From: Apoderus coryli
Lineage: Eukaryota > Arthropoda > Insecta > Coleoptera > Attelabidae
Direction: 5' to 3'
Length of the DNA: 64,000 nucleotides
NCBI GenBank assembly: GCA_911728435.2
Contig: OU452201.1
Location: 9,982,001-10,046,000, forward strand
The translations under genes were made by a program, and so were the position numbers. Of the stretch, positions 24,343 to 36,480 are shown one piece after another. How positions within the stretch are numbered: the first letter of the stretch is position 1; each line of letters begins with the position of its first letter. The notes beneath the pieces were generated by a model. It had not been told where the DNA came from. It searched no databases and was given only the letters and a program-made list of their open reading frames with translations.

Positions 24343-25032
24343 TTGTCATCCCAAAACTTTCCCGAAAAGTTATACTATAATCAAAAATATATGATCTGCG
24401 TATCGAAACATAATTTTAATCATAATTATTTAATAAAATTGTATTATTTTCATTATTACCAATAAACTAACGTAACAAACTAACTACATTATTCAAAAAT
24501 CAGAAAAAAAAAGTATTGCCAGAGCTGGGATTCGAATCCATAACCTTCCGCATGCGAAGAAACGCCATACCAATGATGCCACAGAAACCTGGATAGAAAT
24601 ATTGTATTTTAATAATTATAATAATATAGGTTACACCTACCTAACTGGAGAAATTTGAAACGCAATATTCTCTAGAATTATGGGGCCAAATACCAAAAGT
24701 AACCTAGATAAAAAATGCTTTAAAATGATGAATCATTCGACTCCTAATGCTATTTGAAAATTTAGCGGTTGTGTCTACCCCTTCACAGGGCTTTAGCGAT
24801 TTCAACCAAAAACTAATGGGTTCATCCGAGGACTGCCCCAAACTCATATATCAAAATTTAGCTGAATTGGTTACAGCGTATGGGCGCTATCGTGGAAGAA
24901 TACATACAGACACACACAGATAGACAGACAGACTTCCATCTGGAAATGGTCTCGGGGAACTTCAAAATGGTTATATCTCAAACATTTTTTTTAGCGCGCT
25001 GACAATAATTTCCCTTTGCGGGAAAGTAAAAT
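24343..25032 (-). repeat. repeat R1, second copy, inverted
   Basis: Reverse-complement relative of 16261-17062, without the 106-bp insert. Contains the tRNA-like SINE part at 24525-24590. Confidence 0.75.
24525..24590 (-). repeat. tRNA-derived SINE segment
   Basis: On the minus strand, an A-box-like TGGCATCATTGGTATGGCG precedes the B-box-like GATTCGAATCC at typical spacing. The cloverleaf is not complete, so this is a SINE promoter rather than a working tRNA gene. Confidence 0.55.
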
Positions 25033-25674
25033 AGTTATTATAACGCAATTGTATTAATAATTAATGTATGATTTCGGCGCTACTTTCGAGTAGCTAGGTT
25101 GGGCATCCAATTCATTTGATATCATTCCTGGATTGATTTTGTGTTCGAGTGACGAGTTATTGTTATAAGCTGTTGCTCTACCACTCCTAGGTTGGCCAGC
25201 TTTGAAACTGCTGTAAAGAATGATTAGAACTTTTTAATTTTTTTGTATCTAGACCCATTTTCCTTACCTGCATGGCGGTCCATTAACCAATGGTGTTTAT
25301 TCCAACTGGAATGTTTTTACACGAGTTTCCAAATGAATTTCGAAAGGGGGTTTCGGTTAAAAATAATCTTTCATGTTTGATCTCACTTCGTTTTAGTAAA
25401 TATTTGTCAAAAAGTCGTATGGGGCAGATGTCGGGTTTATTTCTATTTCAAATCAACCATTTGGAGCTTGACAAGGGCATATCTCCTCCCTGCGCCGTTT
25501 TAGAAAACACTAGATTGTATTCTATACGTGTTTTGTCCTATGCAATTAGTTTCTTTTTTAAAGTAGCTTTACACCTAAATATGGAGGGCTAGTCGTGACT
25601 CAAGATCAACAGTTTATTACTTTTTTTTTTATAATTTTTGAATAAAGTAGTTAGATTATATATAATTTTTTTAA
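25033..25674. other. no gene recognised
   Basis: A 100-codon open frame at 25290-25592 has no motif I recognise and may be chance or a decayed repeat. Confidence 0.45.
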
Positions 25675-25984
25675 ACATTTCGGTGTCTTTGGAAATAATT
25701 TCTAAGTAGACCGCTTACTTGGATTGTGAAATATTTTCATCATATTTTAGACACTAAAATTGGATTTTTCAACAGTGCATTCAACGAGACATCCAAATTG
25801 TTCCTACGTTATTTTATTTTAAGAAACTAAAGTAAAGCAATTCCCAAAAATCTGATTTATATTAATTTAATATTAATATAAAAAGTAGACCTAGTAGGTC
25901 TACTTTTTTGAAAGAAATGCATTGCTATTTGATCGAATAAATAGTAATCAGTAGAAATTTGTCTGACAATATTTATGTTTTCAG

Positions 25985-27871
25985 ATTAAATCAATTAAAG
26001 AAAGATCCGAACCAAGAATGCCTATCGTAGGAGCGACCATGAATAGCGAAGACGAAAATTTAACAGTTTGCCTGATTGATGATACAGATTCTAATATTTC
26101 TCTTAATCCGAGGACCCCTATGGAATCGAATATTCAGCCCGTATTGGACAATACTAATGTATCTAGTGCTAAGTTACATGATGATCTGTCCGACACGACA
26201 CTTAAGAATTGTCGTGATGCTGTACACAATGGATCATCTGAACCGAGTTTGCTTTCCTTATCATCGGCCGGGACTAGCTTGGCTAGGGAGGATTTTGCCG
26301 ATGGCGCAAATTTACCAGCGGATAATTCCGATCTGCTGATTGAAGATGATACCGACTCCAATATTTCTATTACTCCGAGTACCCCTATGGAATCGAATAT
26401 TCAGGCCGTAGTGGAGAATACTATAAATGTATCTACTGCTAAGGTACATGATGATCTGCCCGACACGAAACTTGAGAATTGTCATGATGCTGTACACAAT
26501 GGATCATCTGAACCGAGTTTGCTTTCCTTATCATCGGCCGGGACTAGCTTGGCTAGGGAGGATTTTGCCGATGGCGCAAATTTACCAGCGGATAATTCCG
26601 ATCTGCTGATTGATGATGATACCGGCTCCAATATTTCTGTTAGTCCGAGTACCCCTATGGAATCGAATATTCAGGCCGTATTGGAGAATACTATTAAGGT
26701 ATCTATTGCACATGATGATCTGCCCGACACCACACTTGAGAATTGTCCTGGTGCTGTACGCATGCGAATACGCGAACCAAGTATGCCTTCCTTAATATCA
26801 TGGGGTAGCGTCGTCGATGGCAAAGATCCACCAGTCCATATTTCGAATCTGCCGAATGACAAACATTCAAATATTTCTGTTAATGCGAGTACCCATATGG
26901 CACCACCATTAAACTCGAATACTCAACCATTATTCGACAATTCTAATAACAAAACTACTGCGAAATTGTCCGACACGACACTTGAGAATTCTCGTGATCG
27001 TGTTTTGGAAAGTTTTTTTATAAATCGATATTTCGAAATTTACAAAGATCCACAATTTGCTGATGGTAAAAACGAAGCAGCATTTGAAAAGGAGGTTAAC
27101 AAAATACTTGACGTGTCTTCGTGGTTTTCGCATTTACTTCCGGAAGACAATGAATCCTCTTTAGTTCTTAATGAGTCTACTAACCACGTTAATGGAAACA
27201 CCGATCTGGAAGTGTTGGATGGGATTGAACTCAGCGATAGCGAAGCGCCAACAAGTCCACTGATTGGAGAGGAACATGCATGGAGACAGGTCGGACTGAA
27301 AACATTCGTTAAGAAAAACAAAAATGACAATGTAATGGATGAATTCACAATTAATGTTGATTGTGATAAGGATAAACATGTGGATGACATGCCATGTCCG
27401 AAATATTTTCAATTGGGAGAATCGTTTGAGGAACAAGTTAATAAGACATTGAATAAGGACGAGACACATAACATATGGAGTACGGCTCGAGTACGGTGGT
27501 TTTCGCATTTACTTCCGGAAGACAATGAATCCTCTTTAGTTCTTAATGAGTCTACTAACCACGTCAATGGAAACACCGATCTGGAAGTGTTGGATGGGAT
27601 TGAACTCAGCGATAGCGAAGCGCCAACAAGTCCACTGATTGGAGAGGAACATGCATGGAGACAGGTCGGACTGAAAACATTCGTTAAGAAAAACAAAAAT
27701 GACAATGTAATGGATGAATTCACAATTAATGTTGATTGTGATAAGGATAAACTTGTGGATGACATGCAATGTCCGAAATATTTTCAATTGGGAGAATCGT
27801 TTGAGGAACAAGTTAATAAGACATTGACTGAGGACGAGATACATGACATATGGAGTACGGCTGGGGAGACG
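25985..27871 (+). CDS. acidic tandem-repeat protein, copy B, large exon
   Basis: Paralogue of 9695-11565. The TTTTCAG acceptor ends at 25984, and a conserved in-frame ATG at 26018 could be the start. The repeat region has three full units and part of a fourth, with spacings of about 231, 270 and 265 bp. Units two and three (about 26190-26345 and 26460-26615) are nearly identical. The C-terminal module from WFSHLLPEDNE is duplicated in frame: 27122-27496 and 27497-27871, exactly 375 bp (125 codons) each, joined as STARVRWFSHLL. Copy A has one module. The exon ends at a GTGAGT donor (27872). Not recognised; acidic, Ser-rich, probably disordered and intracellular. Confidence 0.7.
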
Positions 27872-28274
27872 GTGAGTGGGTATTTAGTTAGTAGTGCAAT
27901 AGTAATCAGTAGCACTGTTTACTATTGTTTTTTAATTTTATTACTTCAAAGAGAACTAAAAGTTTAATGTGTTATATATATATAAATAACCCCCTGCATT
28001 TTATTTACAATTTTTTTAATAGTTGATGTCGATTCAACAACAAAAAATAAAGAAAAATATTTTAATCGATAAAATTGCTTTTATACCTGATTAATATTCA
28101 CGCTTTTCTCCTGAGGATGCTAACAGTGTTAGCGAAACGCGCGGCTGATAAGGAGGGCTAATAATTCCATACGAAATTTGTTTAATTTAAACAAAATCTT
28201 GTGTTTACGTTAAGTTAGTACTTTTGTCCGAAATTATATAAGTTTTGACTTATAATTATTTTCTGATGATTTAG
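27872..28274 (+). other. intron of acidic repeat gene, copy B
   Basis: GTGAGT to TTTAG, phase 0. It holds the same hammerhead-like fragment (28111-28144) as copy A. The read-through hydrophobic tail is also open, to a stop at 27967. Confidence 0.7.
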
Positions 28275-28532
28275 ATTGGACCTTCGCCGTTCCTACTAAT
28301 GGCCAGCAACGCCCGCAATGAAATACCTCACGTGTCTACCACTAAAGAAGACCGCTCTGAAACTGATCAATTATTCGCCGAGTTGGATAACGCAACAAAA
28401 TTGTTGAAAGTGGACTTAGAATCCGTTGCATCACTCGTCATGGAGAACGAAGATAGATCTGATCAAGAAGAGAAAACTGACGAAACCAATCTGTTACCAT
28501 ACAGGAAGTTATGGGAGCACAATGTCTTATAG
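28275..28532 (+). CDS. acidic tandem-repeat protein, copy B, last exon
   Basis: Eighty-five codons plus stop, in phase with the upstream exon, starting IGPSPFLLMASNARNEIPHVS and ending KLWEHNVL. It differs from copy A by a five-codon deletion (KVDLESVASL against the longer KVENLECLPTSVASL). Both copies keep open frames, which suggests that both may be functional. Confidence 0.65.
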   Translation: MGPSPFLLMASNARNEIPHVSTTKEDRSETDQLFAELDNATKLLKVDLESVASLVMENEDRSDQEEKTDETNLLPYRKLWEHNVL

Positions 28533-28805
28533 GAACTGAAATATCGTCTAGAAGCAATCTACCAGAGCAAGTACTAAATATTTGTGTTATTATCCTTAAT
28601 TTTAATATTATCCTTAATATTACATAGATAAATTGATGTTTTTCATTAGAGAATTATTGTTATTACTATTCATTATATTTTTTATTAGGAAAATTTTCGC
28701 TCAGCATAACCTTATGAGGCATTTTTGAAAATCTTGTGTCCAATTTATTTTATTTAAATATTTAATTGTCGTTACATTAACGCCGGAAATTGCGTAAAAA
28801 ATTAA

Positions 28806-29533
28806 TAGTATATTAAGTATAAAGGGCGGTAAAGCATTCGTTGCAGCCCGCTGCTGTATAGACGCACGAGTGAGCGAAGCGAGCGAGGGCAGCTATACAG
28901 CGAAGGGCTGCAGCGGCTTTACCGCCAGTGGTGCTTACAACTGTTTTTCGCCTGCCTCTTCATACTACAATATTAAACCAAAAGAACTTTATTTTAATAA
29001 TTAATTATTACTGTTATGAACTGACAGTTTTTGACAGAAATTAATGGGAGTATTTTTTGACGTACATGATAATAGGCGTTATCCTTTGACAAACTCAGAT
29101 CAGATAAACTTATGTGACAGGCTCACATGTCAGTGTTGCGTATTTTAAATGTAGAAAGAAACTGTCAAATTATTATCTGAGTGTGTACACTATAGAAATT
29201 TGATTTTAGAATCTTAGGTATATTTCGGTACTACAATAATAATTAAAAAGTGATTACTAATTAATAATGGACAAATTTAAATAATTAAATGAGTTTAGCG
29301 GAATGGCAGACGAATACCTAAGTAAACTTTCTCAATTAATTGTCAACTTATCCTCTAGATGGAATGCACATTAAGTTAAGTGAGTGAAAACTACTGATGT
29401 GAACGTTATTATTGGAAATCTAACAGTAGCGCCATCTATGAAAAAAAATTAAAATGAGCGGGCGCTAACTGGTCATTTACCGCCCGCATATGCGGGCGGT
29501 AAAACTCTGTTTTAGTGCAGGCAGGCGAAAAAC
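28806..29533 (+). mobile_element. 730-bp hairpin-bearing non-autonomous element, copy 1
   Basis: Nearly identical in the same orientation to 32579-33306. It begins AGTATATTAAGTATAAAGGG. A strong imperfect hairpin (28825-28926) opens GGCGGTAAAGC, closes GCTTTACCGCC and has GAGCGAAGCGAGC in its loop. Near the right end is a second palindrome, ACCGCCCGCATATGCGGGCGGT. TTTTTCGCCTGCCT (near 28945) recurs inverted at the right end. No protein. Absent from segmental copy A. Confidence 0.75.
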
Positions 29534-30080
29534 AGTTTTAATTTTTCCACTAATTTAATGTAAAAATAATATCCCAAAGTGTTCTTTTGCAAGTACGTAT
29601 ATGCAATCGGTATACGCATGGTAATAGAATTTTTATTGTACTAAAATATCTAATATGGTTCATTGTCTCATGACGTTCTGACACATTTTACCTTTTGTTT
29701 ATTTAATAATTTTTGACATATTTTTGGGTACCTACCTAGTTGTGCAGTGTGACACATTGTGTAGAAGTGACGAAGTCTCTTAAATTGTGAAATTATTAAC
29801 ACCAAGTACCTTCTATATGTTTGTTGTGGCGCGAATTGATTAAAGCTCATTCTTTGGCTATTTCGCCACTATTTAAAATTCTAAATATTAATCAATCAAA
29901 ATAATCCTTTCGGATTAATAATAAAAGCCACTACGTGAATGAAAAAATCTAAATTTCTCAATGGCTCTTATGTTAAAAACAAGTTGTATAAAGAAAAACG
30001 TAAATTAAATAACTTACCTGTATGGAGTCCTAACGTTATATAACGCCAAGAAATAAATTTTAACATAACCAGTAGTAGTG

Positions 30081-30135
30081 GCCGGGGCAAGTGGTCTAGT
30101 GGCTAAGCGCGCTAAACTTGAACAGGCTGCCCGGT
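30081..30135 (+). repeat. tRNA-like A box (SINE head remnant)
   Basis: AGTGGTCTAGTGGCTAAGCG is a good tRNA A-box match, but no B box follows at the right distance. Probably a truncated tRNA-derived SINE. Confidence 0.4.
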
Positions 30136-32003
30136 AGTGGAAATTTTCTGGAACAGTTTTTAAGTTTCTCTTATTATTACCACTGATATAGTTAAGATTT
30201 CTATTAAATTTATTTTGTGGAGATTAGACATTTATTTCATCATATAATATAATAGTAGCAGGAACTCCCAACCTAACAACAAATGTGATTAGTACAGACC
30301 TATAGGATATATTATAACATTTTAATTATTATACTTTAGTTTGTGATAAGGAATAACACAACTATACACATTTTTAGGTTATGACATTAATTTTGACAAG
30401 GCTTTAAATGACATGTTCCCTATAATTGAAACTGTAGGTACTTTTGGTTTGGACATAAATTTTCTACAGCTTCGCTTTATAGCCACAAATTAAGATATTG
30501 TACACATCCCAGGAGGCATTTCCAAATATTTTTTACGCATTTTTATCGAGGTTGGTTAACACCTCTAACGTATAGTGTAACGACACTGATATAGGTATAT
30601 AAGTATTAAAATATTTTAACTCAAAAAATGGTGCACATATACGTGTAATTTTGGGTCCCTTATTTACAGCATTAATTTTGTTTTGCTATAATTTATTGAG
30701 TGATTTTAAATAACTTTCAAAAAAGAAAATTTGTAGCGCGCCCCAAATTAATATTACGATATTAGTTCTAGCCCAGTATCAATTAAATATTTTTTTACAT
30801 TTATGTTTGTCATATTACAGCTGTTTGACAATTATTACAAGTATTTAACACAGCAAGAACATGGGAACAGTGCGAATATTTTGTCTTTATGTAAATCTAG
30901 GTTTTCCAAATTATTTGGTGTATTTAATATGCAGTGTTTTTGTTTTATTTATAAAATTTGTTTATTTACCAGACCATTTCTGTTTCTCATGTTTTATTGC
31001 TATTTTAAAACTGTGTGTTAAGCCATTTTTTGAATACCTACTTAATTAACTATACTAAATAGTTTTCTTCTGTAGATTTTTTACACATAGAGAAAATATC
31101 GTAAATTATGGTTGCAAGATAATAGTAGGTATGTGTACATACCTATTATTTTCATAAATACCTTTAAGAGATGTGAAAAATTTGTATTGCATTATATTTT
31201 TAGCAGTTTTAGTAGTAATTTTGGCGCTGGCGTTACCAAAATTACATAATTTTATTGTTTTTGTAGTTGTTGTGTAGTTTAATTATTGATCTATTACGTA
31301 TCTCTACCCGTATTCTTATTTTTATTATGATACAGATTTACATAGCCAATAGAAATAAAGGATTTATGATAATTTTTGTTAAATATATCTGACATATTGT
31401 CAAAACTACACAAATATTTAGCTTTCTTTAGTAGGTATACTTTTATGTTGGTATATTTTAAATAATCATTTGCTGATCTTGATACTACAACAAACCTTCT
31501 AGTGTTGAAAGATTTTTTTCTATAAGTATATTTATTTAATTTATGATTTACTTATTATTGTTTACTTATTGTTATTTTGTTATTGTAAAATTTTAAATTT
31601 AGTAATTTCAACATTGTAATCTTTCATTATTTTATTATTCATTACTATCATATTATCCTTAGTTAAGATTGTAAAATTTTCGTGAATTCAATAAAAATCA
31701 AGTGCTTCCCAAACTTAATTTTATTTGCTGCATATTCCACAACCTGTGCTTTAACAACTTTTCTGTTCCGTTTCTTTAAAAATAAATTTGGCTCAATTAT
31801 AATATCAGTATAGAATATGGGTCCAATCTGTCTCACAAAGAGAGCAAGGGCTTGGTCTCTGATTATGTTTCATTGTTGTGATGAAACTGTGAAGGCCACT
31901 GTGTGAAGCGTTAATCCAATAGCTAAATTATTTTTTATTTTACACTAATGGCTTTAAGCATTTGCTTAATCGATTTGTCCGTGGTCATATGTGCGCCTGT
32001 ATC

Positions 32004-32578
32004 GGAGGTTACATATCAGCACATTACTGTACTATTTAGTATAAAAAATATGAATTAGATTTGTACAATTATATTTTAATTCCCTGATTTACTAAACAAA
32101 AGCCTGATTGTATGTACAAATATTTTTTTCCGATTAAAAAGTGTCACTGGTGTATTGAGCATAAAAATACTTTAATCTTTCAATATGACTAATATCTACA
32201 TAATTACGATAATGACTAGGTATATAAGTGAAGTGAAGTGAGCGAGTAAAGAGATTTAAATAAGTATTTTGGTGAAGTGGTAACACCAGTCTTTCAATAT
32301 TACTAGAAGTGGAGTTAGAGATACGTTACGAGTCATTATCTATGAATATATTATAGACTCGTTCCACTGTAGGATATGTGTTTTTAAAACTACCAAAAAT
32401 AGGGTTTAATCAAAAATCCAATAAATCCATTATAAATTGAAACACCACTACAAATAAAATCGGACTAAAATCATTCACAAATAGCGTATAATATAAATGG
32501 ACAAAGGGTCACAAAAATTTATATAATTGTAGTTGTATAAATGTAATGGGTGAAAATGTGCAATATTCTCAAATTACA
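32004..32578. other. non-coding; decayed PLE tail
   Basis: TATTTTGGTGAAGTGGTAA near 32265 matches the PLE tails at 7690 and 24150. Nothing else is recognised. Confidence 0.45.
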
Positions 32579-33306
32579 ATAGTATATTAAGTATAAAGGG
32601 CGGTAAAGCATTCGTTGCAGCCCGCCGCTGTATAGACGCACGAGTGAGCGAAGCGAGCGAGGGCAGCTATACAGCGAAGGGCTGCAGCGGCTTTACCGCC
32701 AGTGGTGCTTACAACTGTTTTTCGCCTGCTTCTTCATACTACAATTTTAAACCACAAGAACTTTATTTTAATAATTAATTATTACTGTTATGAACTGACA
32801 GTTTTTGACAGTAATTAATGGGAGTATTTTTTGACGTACATGATAATAGGCGTTAACCTTTGACATACTCATATCAGATAAACTTATGTGACAGGCTCAC
32901 ATGTCAATGTTGAGTATTTTAAATGTTGAAAGAAACTGTCAAATTATTATCTGAGCGTGTACGCTATAGAAATTTGATTTTAGAATCTTAGGTATATTTC
33001 GGTACTACAATAATAATTAAAAAGTGTTTACTAATTAATAATGGACAATTTTAAATAATTAAATGAGTTTAGCGGAATGGCAGACGACTACCAAGTAAAC
33101 TTTCTCAATTAATTGTCAACTTATCCTCTAGATGGAATGCACATTAAGTTAAGTGAGTGAAAACTACTGCTGTTAACGTTATTATTGGAAATCTAACAGT
33201 AGCGCCATCTATGAAAAAAAAATAAAAAGAACGGGCGCTAACTGGTCATTTACCGCCCGCATATGCGGGCGGTAAAACTCTGTTTAAGTGCAGGCAGGCG
33301 AAAAAA
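32579..33306 (+). mobile_element. 730-bp hairpin-bearing non-autonomous element, copy 2
   Basis: Very close copy of 28806-29533, with the same internal hairpins. It ends about 300 bp before the nAChR start codon, so its GC-rich palindromes lie in the presumed promoter region. Confidence 0.75.
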
Positions 33307-33514
33307 ACATTTTCCGCTTTTTTGATAAACTGTAATTTAAACTACTATTAACATGGACAATGTTATTTTTTTTTTTTTGTGAAAACATTGAGACAATGTA
33401 AAAACGCTTCCTGGCGCCTAATTGTCTCTTGCCGCCTGCTCTACGTGTCGATGATTGTACATACTCCGTTCCTGCTATAGCTGGCTCTATATTTCGCCGC
33501 CTCCGGAAAATCAT

Positions 33515-33519
33515 TCAGT
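33515..33519 (+). promoter_or_regulatory. possible initiator (TCAGT) for nAChR gene
   Basis: TCAGT, the arthropod initiator consensus, lies 90 bp before the ATG in a locally GC-richer stretch (33400-33610). There is no TATA box at -30. Only a candidate. Confidence 0.3.
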
Positions 33520-33604
33520 GTACTAGTGTTTGACGGCGAGTTTGTACGTAGGGCACGGCGGTACGGGACAGTGGTAAGATCGTTTACATAATTCCAGACT
33601 CGCC

Positions 33605-33814
33605 ATGACACCCTATTGTGTGCTGTCGGAGATGTTGCGAGCTTGGTTACTATCTGCCCTTGTTGTTCATGGTGCCGTAGCTGGGAATCCGGACGCGAAA
33701 CGTCTCTATGACGATTTACTATCGAATTATAATAAACTGGTACGACCTGTTGTGAATACGTCGGATGTGTTAAGAGTTTGTATCAAGCTAAAGCTGAGTC
33801 AGTTAATTGATGTG
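33605..33814 (+). CDS. nAChRalpha3: nicotinic acetylcholine receptor alpha subunit, first coding exon (alpha-3-like)
   Basis: Seventy codons from ATG to a GTAAGT donor, phase 0. Residues 1-26 form a signal peptide (hydrophobic [13 protein letters not shown]), with cleavage expected before [12 protein letters not shown]. The mature start, [20 protein letters not shown], then RPVV, is the hallmark N-terminus of insect nAChR alpha subunits. NTSD (residues 51-54) is a possible N-glycosylation site, and [11 protein letters not shown] ends the exon. The product is a subunit of the pentameric acetylcholine-gated cation channel of insect neurons, and of the target of neonicotinoid insecticides. The wording [15 protein letters not shown] fits my memory of alpha-3 best; alpha-4 is the alternative. 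The remaining exons lie 15 kb downstream and beyond the window. Confidence 0.9.
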
Positions 33815-33931
33815 GTAAGTTATATAGAAAATAAGTCGTAGTAGTAACATAGTTATTATCTGGTGCTTTTATTTAAATACAGCAAGTCTACTTCACAAAT
33901 TGCGTTAGGTACGAGTATATATTCCAGCAAA

Positions 33932-33972
33932 AATCGGACGTTTCAAGGTTCTGAAACCTTATCTTCGGTGGT
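33932..33972 (-). ncRNA. hammerhead-like motif, degenerate
   Basis: Minus strand: CCGAAGA in place of CTGANGA, T, perfect 6-bp stem II AAGGTT/AACCTT with loop TCAG, GAAACGTCC. Core U4 has become C and stem I is not complementary. Lies 120 bp into nAChR intron 1. Confidence 0.4.
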
Positions 33973-34084
33973 TATTACAAATATATGTTTATAGTTAAAT
34001 AGAAAGTCACGAATCGAAAAATGTACCTATATAAATGATCTTAGAACATATTATTTTAAAGCTTACATCGTAGAATAATAATCT

Positions 34085-34680
34085 AATCATGAAAAAGACT
34101 TAAATTGTAATTTTTCGGAAAGTCCTTATTTACAAAGATACAGGGTGTTACAAGATGACTGCTTGAGGACGATTTTTTTGAAATATTTTCGAAACGAGTA
34201 AAGAAGAATTAACCAAATGTAGCATATTTATTCACCTAGTTAAACGTCGTAAACTGACATGAAATTGAATAAAAAAGGATGGCCATAGGTCTGCCTTAAT
34301 TATAACCTAACTTTCAAATTCGAATTTCTCGCAAACCTTTAAGTTTTTTATGTAGAAAACTTTATTTAATCACATTTTTGACACCAAATGAATAAAAATC
34401 ACAAGGAAAAAAAGTTAGGTTATAATTAAGCCAATGGTCCCCCCGTTTAACCGCCTATGGTCATCCTTTTTTATTCAATTTGATGTCAGTTACGACATTT
34501 AGGTAACTAGGTGAATAAATATGCTACTATTTCGTTAATTCTTCTTTACTCGTTGTGAAAATATTTAAAAAAAATAAATAAGGACTTTTCGAAAAATTAC
34601 AATTTAGGTTTTTTTCATGATTAGATGTCCCCAATTCGCTCACAAATTACCCTTGTCTTTCTGAAACACCCTGTATATAC
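34085..34680. repeat. fold-back element in nAChR intron 1
   Basis: AATCATGAAAAAGACTTAAA... at the left is inverted at 34590-34627. CACCTAGTTAAACGTCGTAA (34236) and AAAAAAGGATGGCCATAGG are inverted at 34450-34520. ACAGGGTGTT (34140) and AACACCCTGTA (34665) are a further inverted pair. Arms are about 250 bp. Non-coding. Confidence 0.7.
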
Positions 34681-35183
34681 CAAAACTATTATTTAGTATC
34701 TATAATCTACAATTAGATAATTTTTTCCTTTTGATTAATAAATACGTCTAGTATAGTACCTAACTCAAGCTGCTTCAATTCTTTTCAACGAAAACTGCAG
34801 TATACCTAGCTTATCGATATATATGACAATTTATTCAGTAGAATTAAAATCAATTAAATTTAGTGTAAATTACCAATAACAATGCTCGTAAAACAATAGT
34901 GGATTTTACTTAAAATTTACAGTGTTCTTACATAAAAAATGGGGGATTATACGTAATTTTTTTGTACTTTCATGAATATTTATGTGAATTTACTGAAACT
35001 TTACCTGAATATTTCATTATACTTACCGTATTTGTACAACATTTTTAGGTGATCTATGTACCCAGATAGTTTCTGTAGACCTGAAAAATTGTCCATACTG
35101 AAATGGAGTCAGATCTTTTGTGTGTGAAATGAAACTCAACACCACGAAAGAAATTTAATAATCGCTCTATGCGTCAATAGTAA

Positions 35184-35226
35184 AACCAGACATGTTTCAA
35201 AGCTCCAAGCCTCATCATCAGTGGTT
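35184..35226 (-). ncRNA. hammerhead-ribozyme-like motif
   Basis: Minus strand: 5-bp stem I AACCA/TGGTT, CTGATGA, extra T, stem II AGGCT/AGCTT with one wobble, GAAA, AC-AT-GT stem III, C at the cleavage site. Essentially complete, with the family's extra T. Confidence 0.6.
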
Positions 35227-35914
35227 ATTACATCAATTATTATATGACAAAGAGGAATATGTTAAAGTCTAGAAACAAGAAAGCACTGATATACCAAACG
35301 ATATACTTAGTAGTATAACTCACCATTTCATGTAAAAAAAATGCATTAAAATATTGAAGTTTAAAATTACATAATTAAAGTTAAAAACTTATTATTTTAT
35401 TGTATTTCTTTTACAAATCATTTCATATTGAAAATTTAGAAAAATCACCAATGATTCAAACGGCTGCCAATTCGGTAAACTAAAATGGTGGACATCTATA
35501 CCGAAGGACACTCTGTACAGAAGTACCACCAGAAGGTGGCAAAAATTGAGTGGAAAATCTGGAAGTTTGTTGTGGCGGAAGATTATTAACGTCCATTTAT
35601 TAAATTTTTCACCACTTTTTAAACCAAATGTAAACTGGAATAAGTAAAGAAAAATTACAAACAACTTTTTAAGTTTTATATAAAAACCACTGCAGCCTAA
35701 AAAATATTTCTCCTTTTAGGTTACAGTGGTTTTCACAACTTAAACATTTTTCTTTACTTTCCCAGGTTATATTTGATTAAAGAGTGGTGAAAAAAATAAA
35801 TGCATGTTAATTCTTTACCCTGTATGTTGAATATAAATACAGAATTACTAGTTTTCCCGATTTTTAATATTTAACGAAAATATAAATGCTATAAACATGC
35901 TTATCTAAAAACTA

Positions 35915-36480
35915 AAATTTCTTGCCATATTTTCCTAACAATAGGTACCGCATACTTAACAAACAAACACGTAAATTCAGTCTTAGAAGTGTCTTACATT
36001 AGGCTGGAAAACATATCAAATGCGAATTTTAACAAATGTACTAGAAACGTTATACAAAAAAATGCAATTAAAAATTAAGGAAGAAATGATTTACATAATT
36101 TTTTAACTTTCCCAAGTTTTAGGCAGTTACAATTTAAAATTTGTTGATTTTGAGCTGCCATATTTTTCTAATGTTATGTATCTACTATATATACTTTGCA
36201 AACAAAAAAAGTAAATATTCAGTCTTAGAAGTTTCTTACATTAGGCCCGAAAACATTTACAATGCGGATTTTAACAAATGTACTAGAAATGTTATACAAA
36301 AAAAAATCATTTTAAAATTAAGGAAGAAATTATTTAACATAATTTTTTAACATTTTCCAGATTTAGGTTAGAATTTTAAATTTGTTGATTTTGAGCTGCC
36401 ATATTTCGCTAATAATAGGTACCTACTATACAATACTTAACGAACAAAAAGAAGTTTCTTAAATTACAAAAAAAAACACT
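35915..36480. repeat. tandem repeat, ~242-bp unit, about 2.3 copies
   Basis: TCAGTCTTAGAAGT recurs at 35977 and 36219 (242 bp apart). TTTTGAGCTGCCATATTT recurs at 36149 and 36390. A third partial copy of TTGCCATATTTTCCTAA stands at about 35922. Satellite-like, non-coding. Confidence 0.75.

Larger units (their letters stand above)
25675..32003 (+). repeat. segmental duplication, copy B
   Basis: Same-orientation counterpart of 9440-15448, offset by about 16.3-16.7 kb. It carries the 730-bp element (28806-29533) that copy A lacks. The coding exons and the intron are the best-preserved parts. Confidence 0.85.

Noticed and set aside
25290..25592. 100-codon open frame
   Set aside because: No recognisable motif, codon bias or splice context. 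It could be chance or a decayed repeat.
27040..27844. Minus-strand open frames opposite the duplicated C-terminal module
   Set aside because: Antisense shadows; the same pattern appears opposite copy A.
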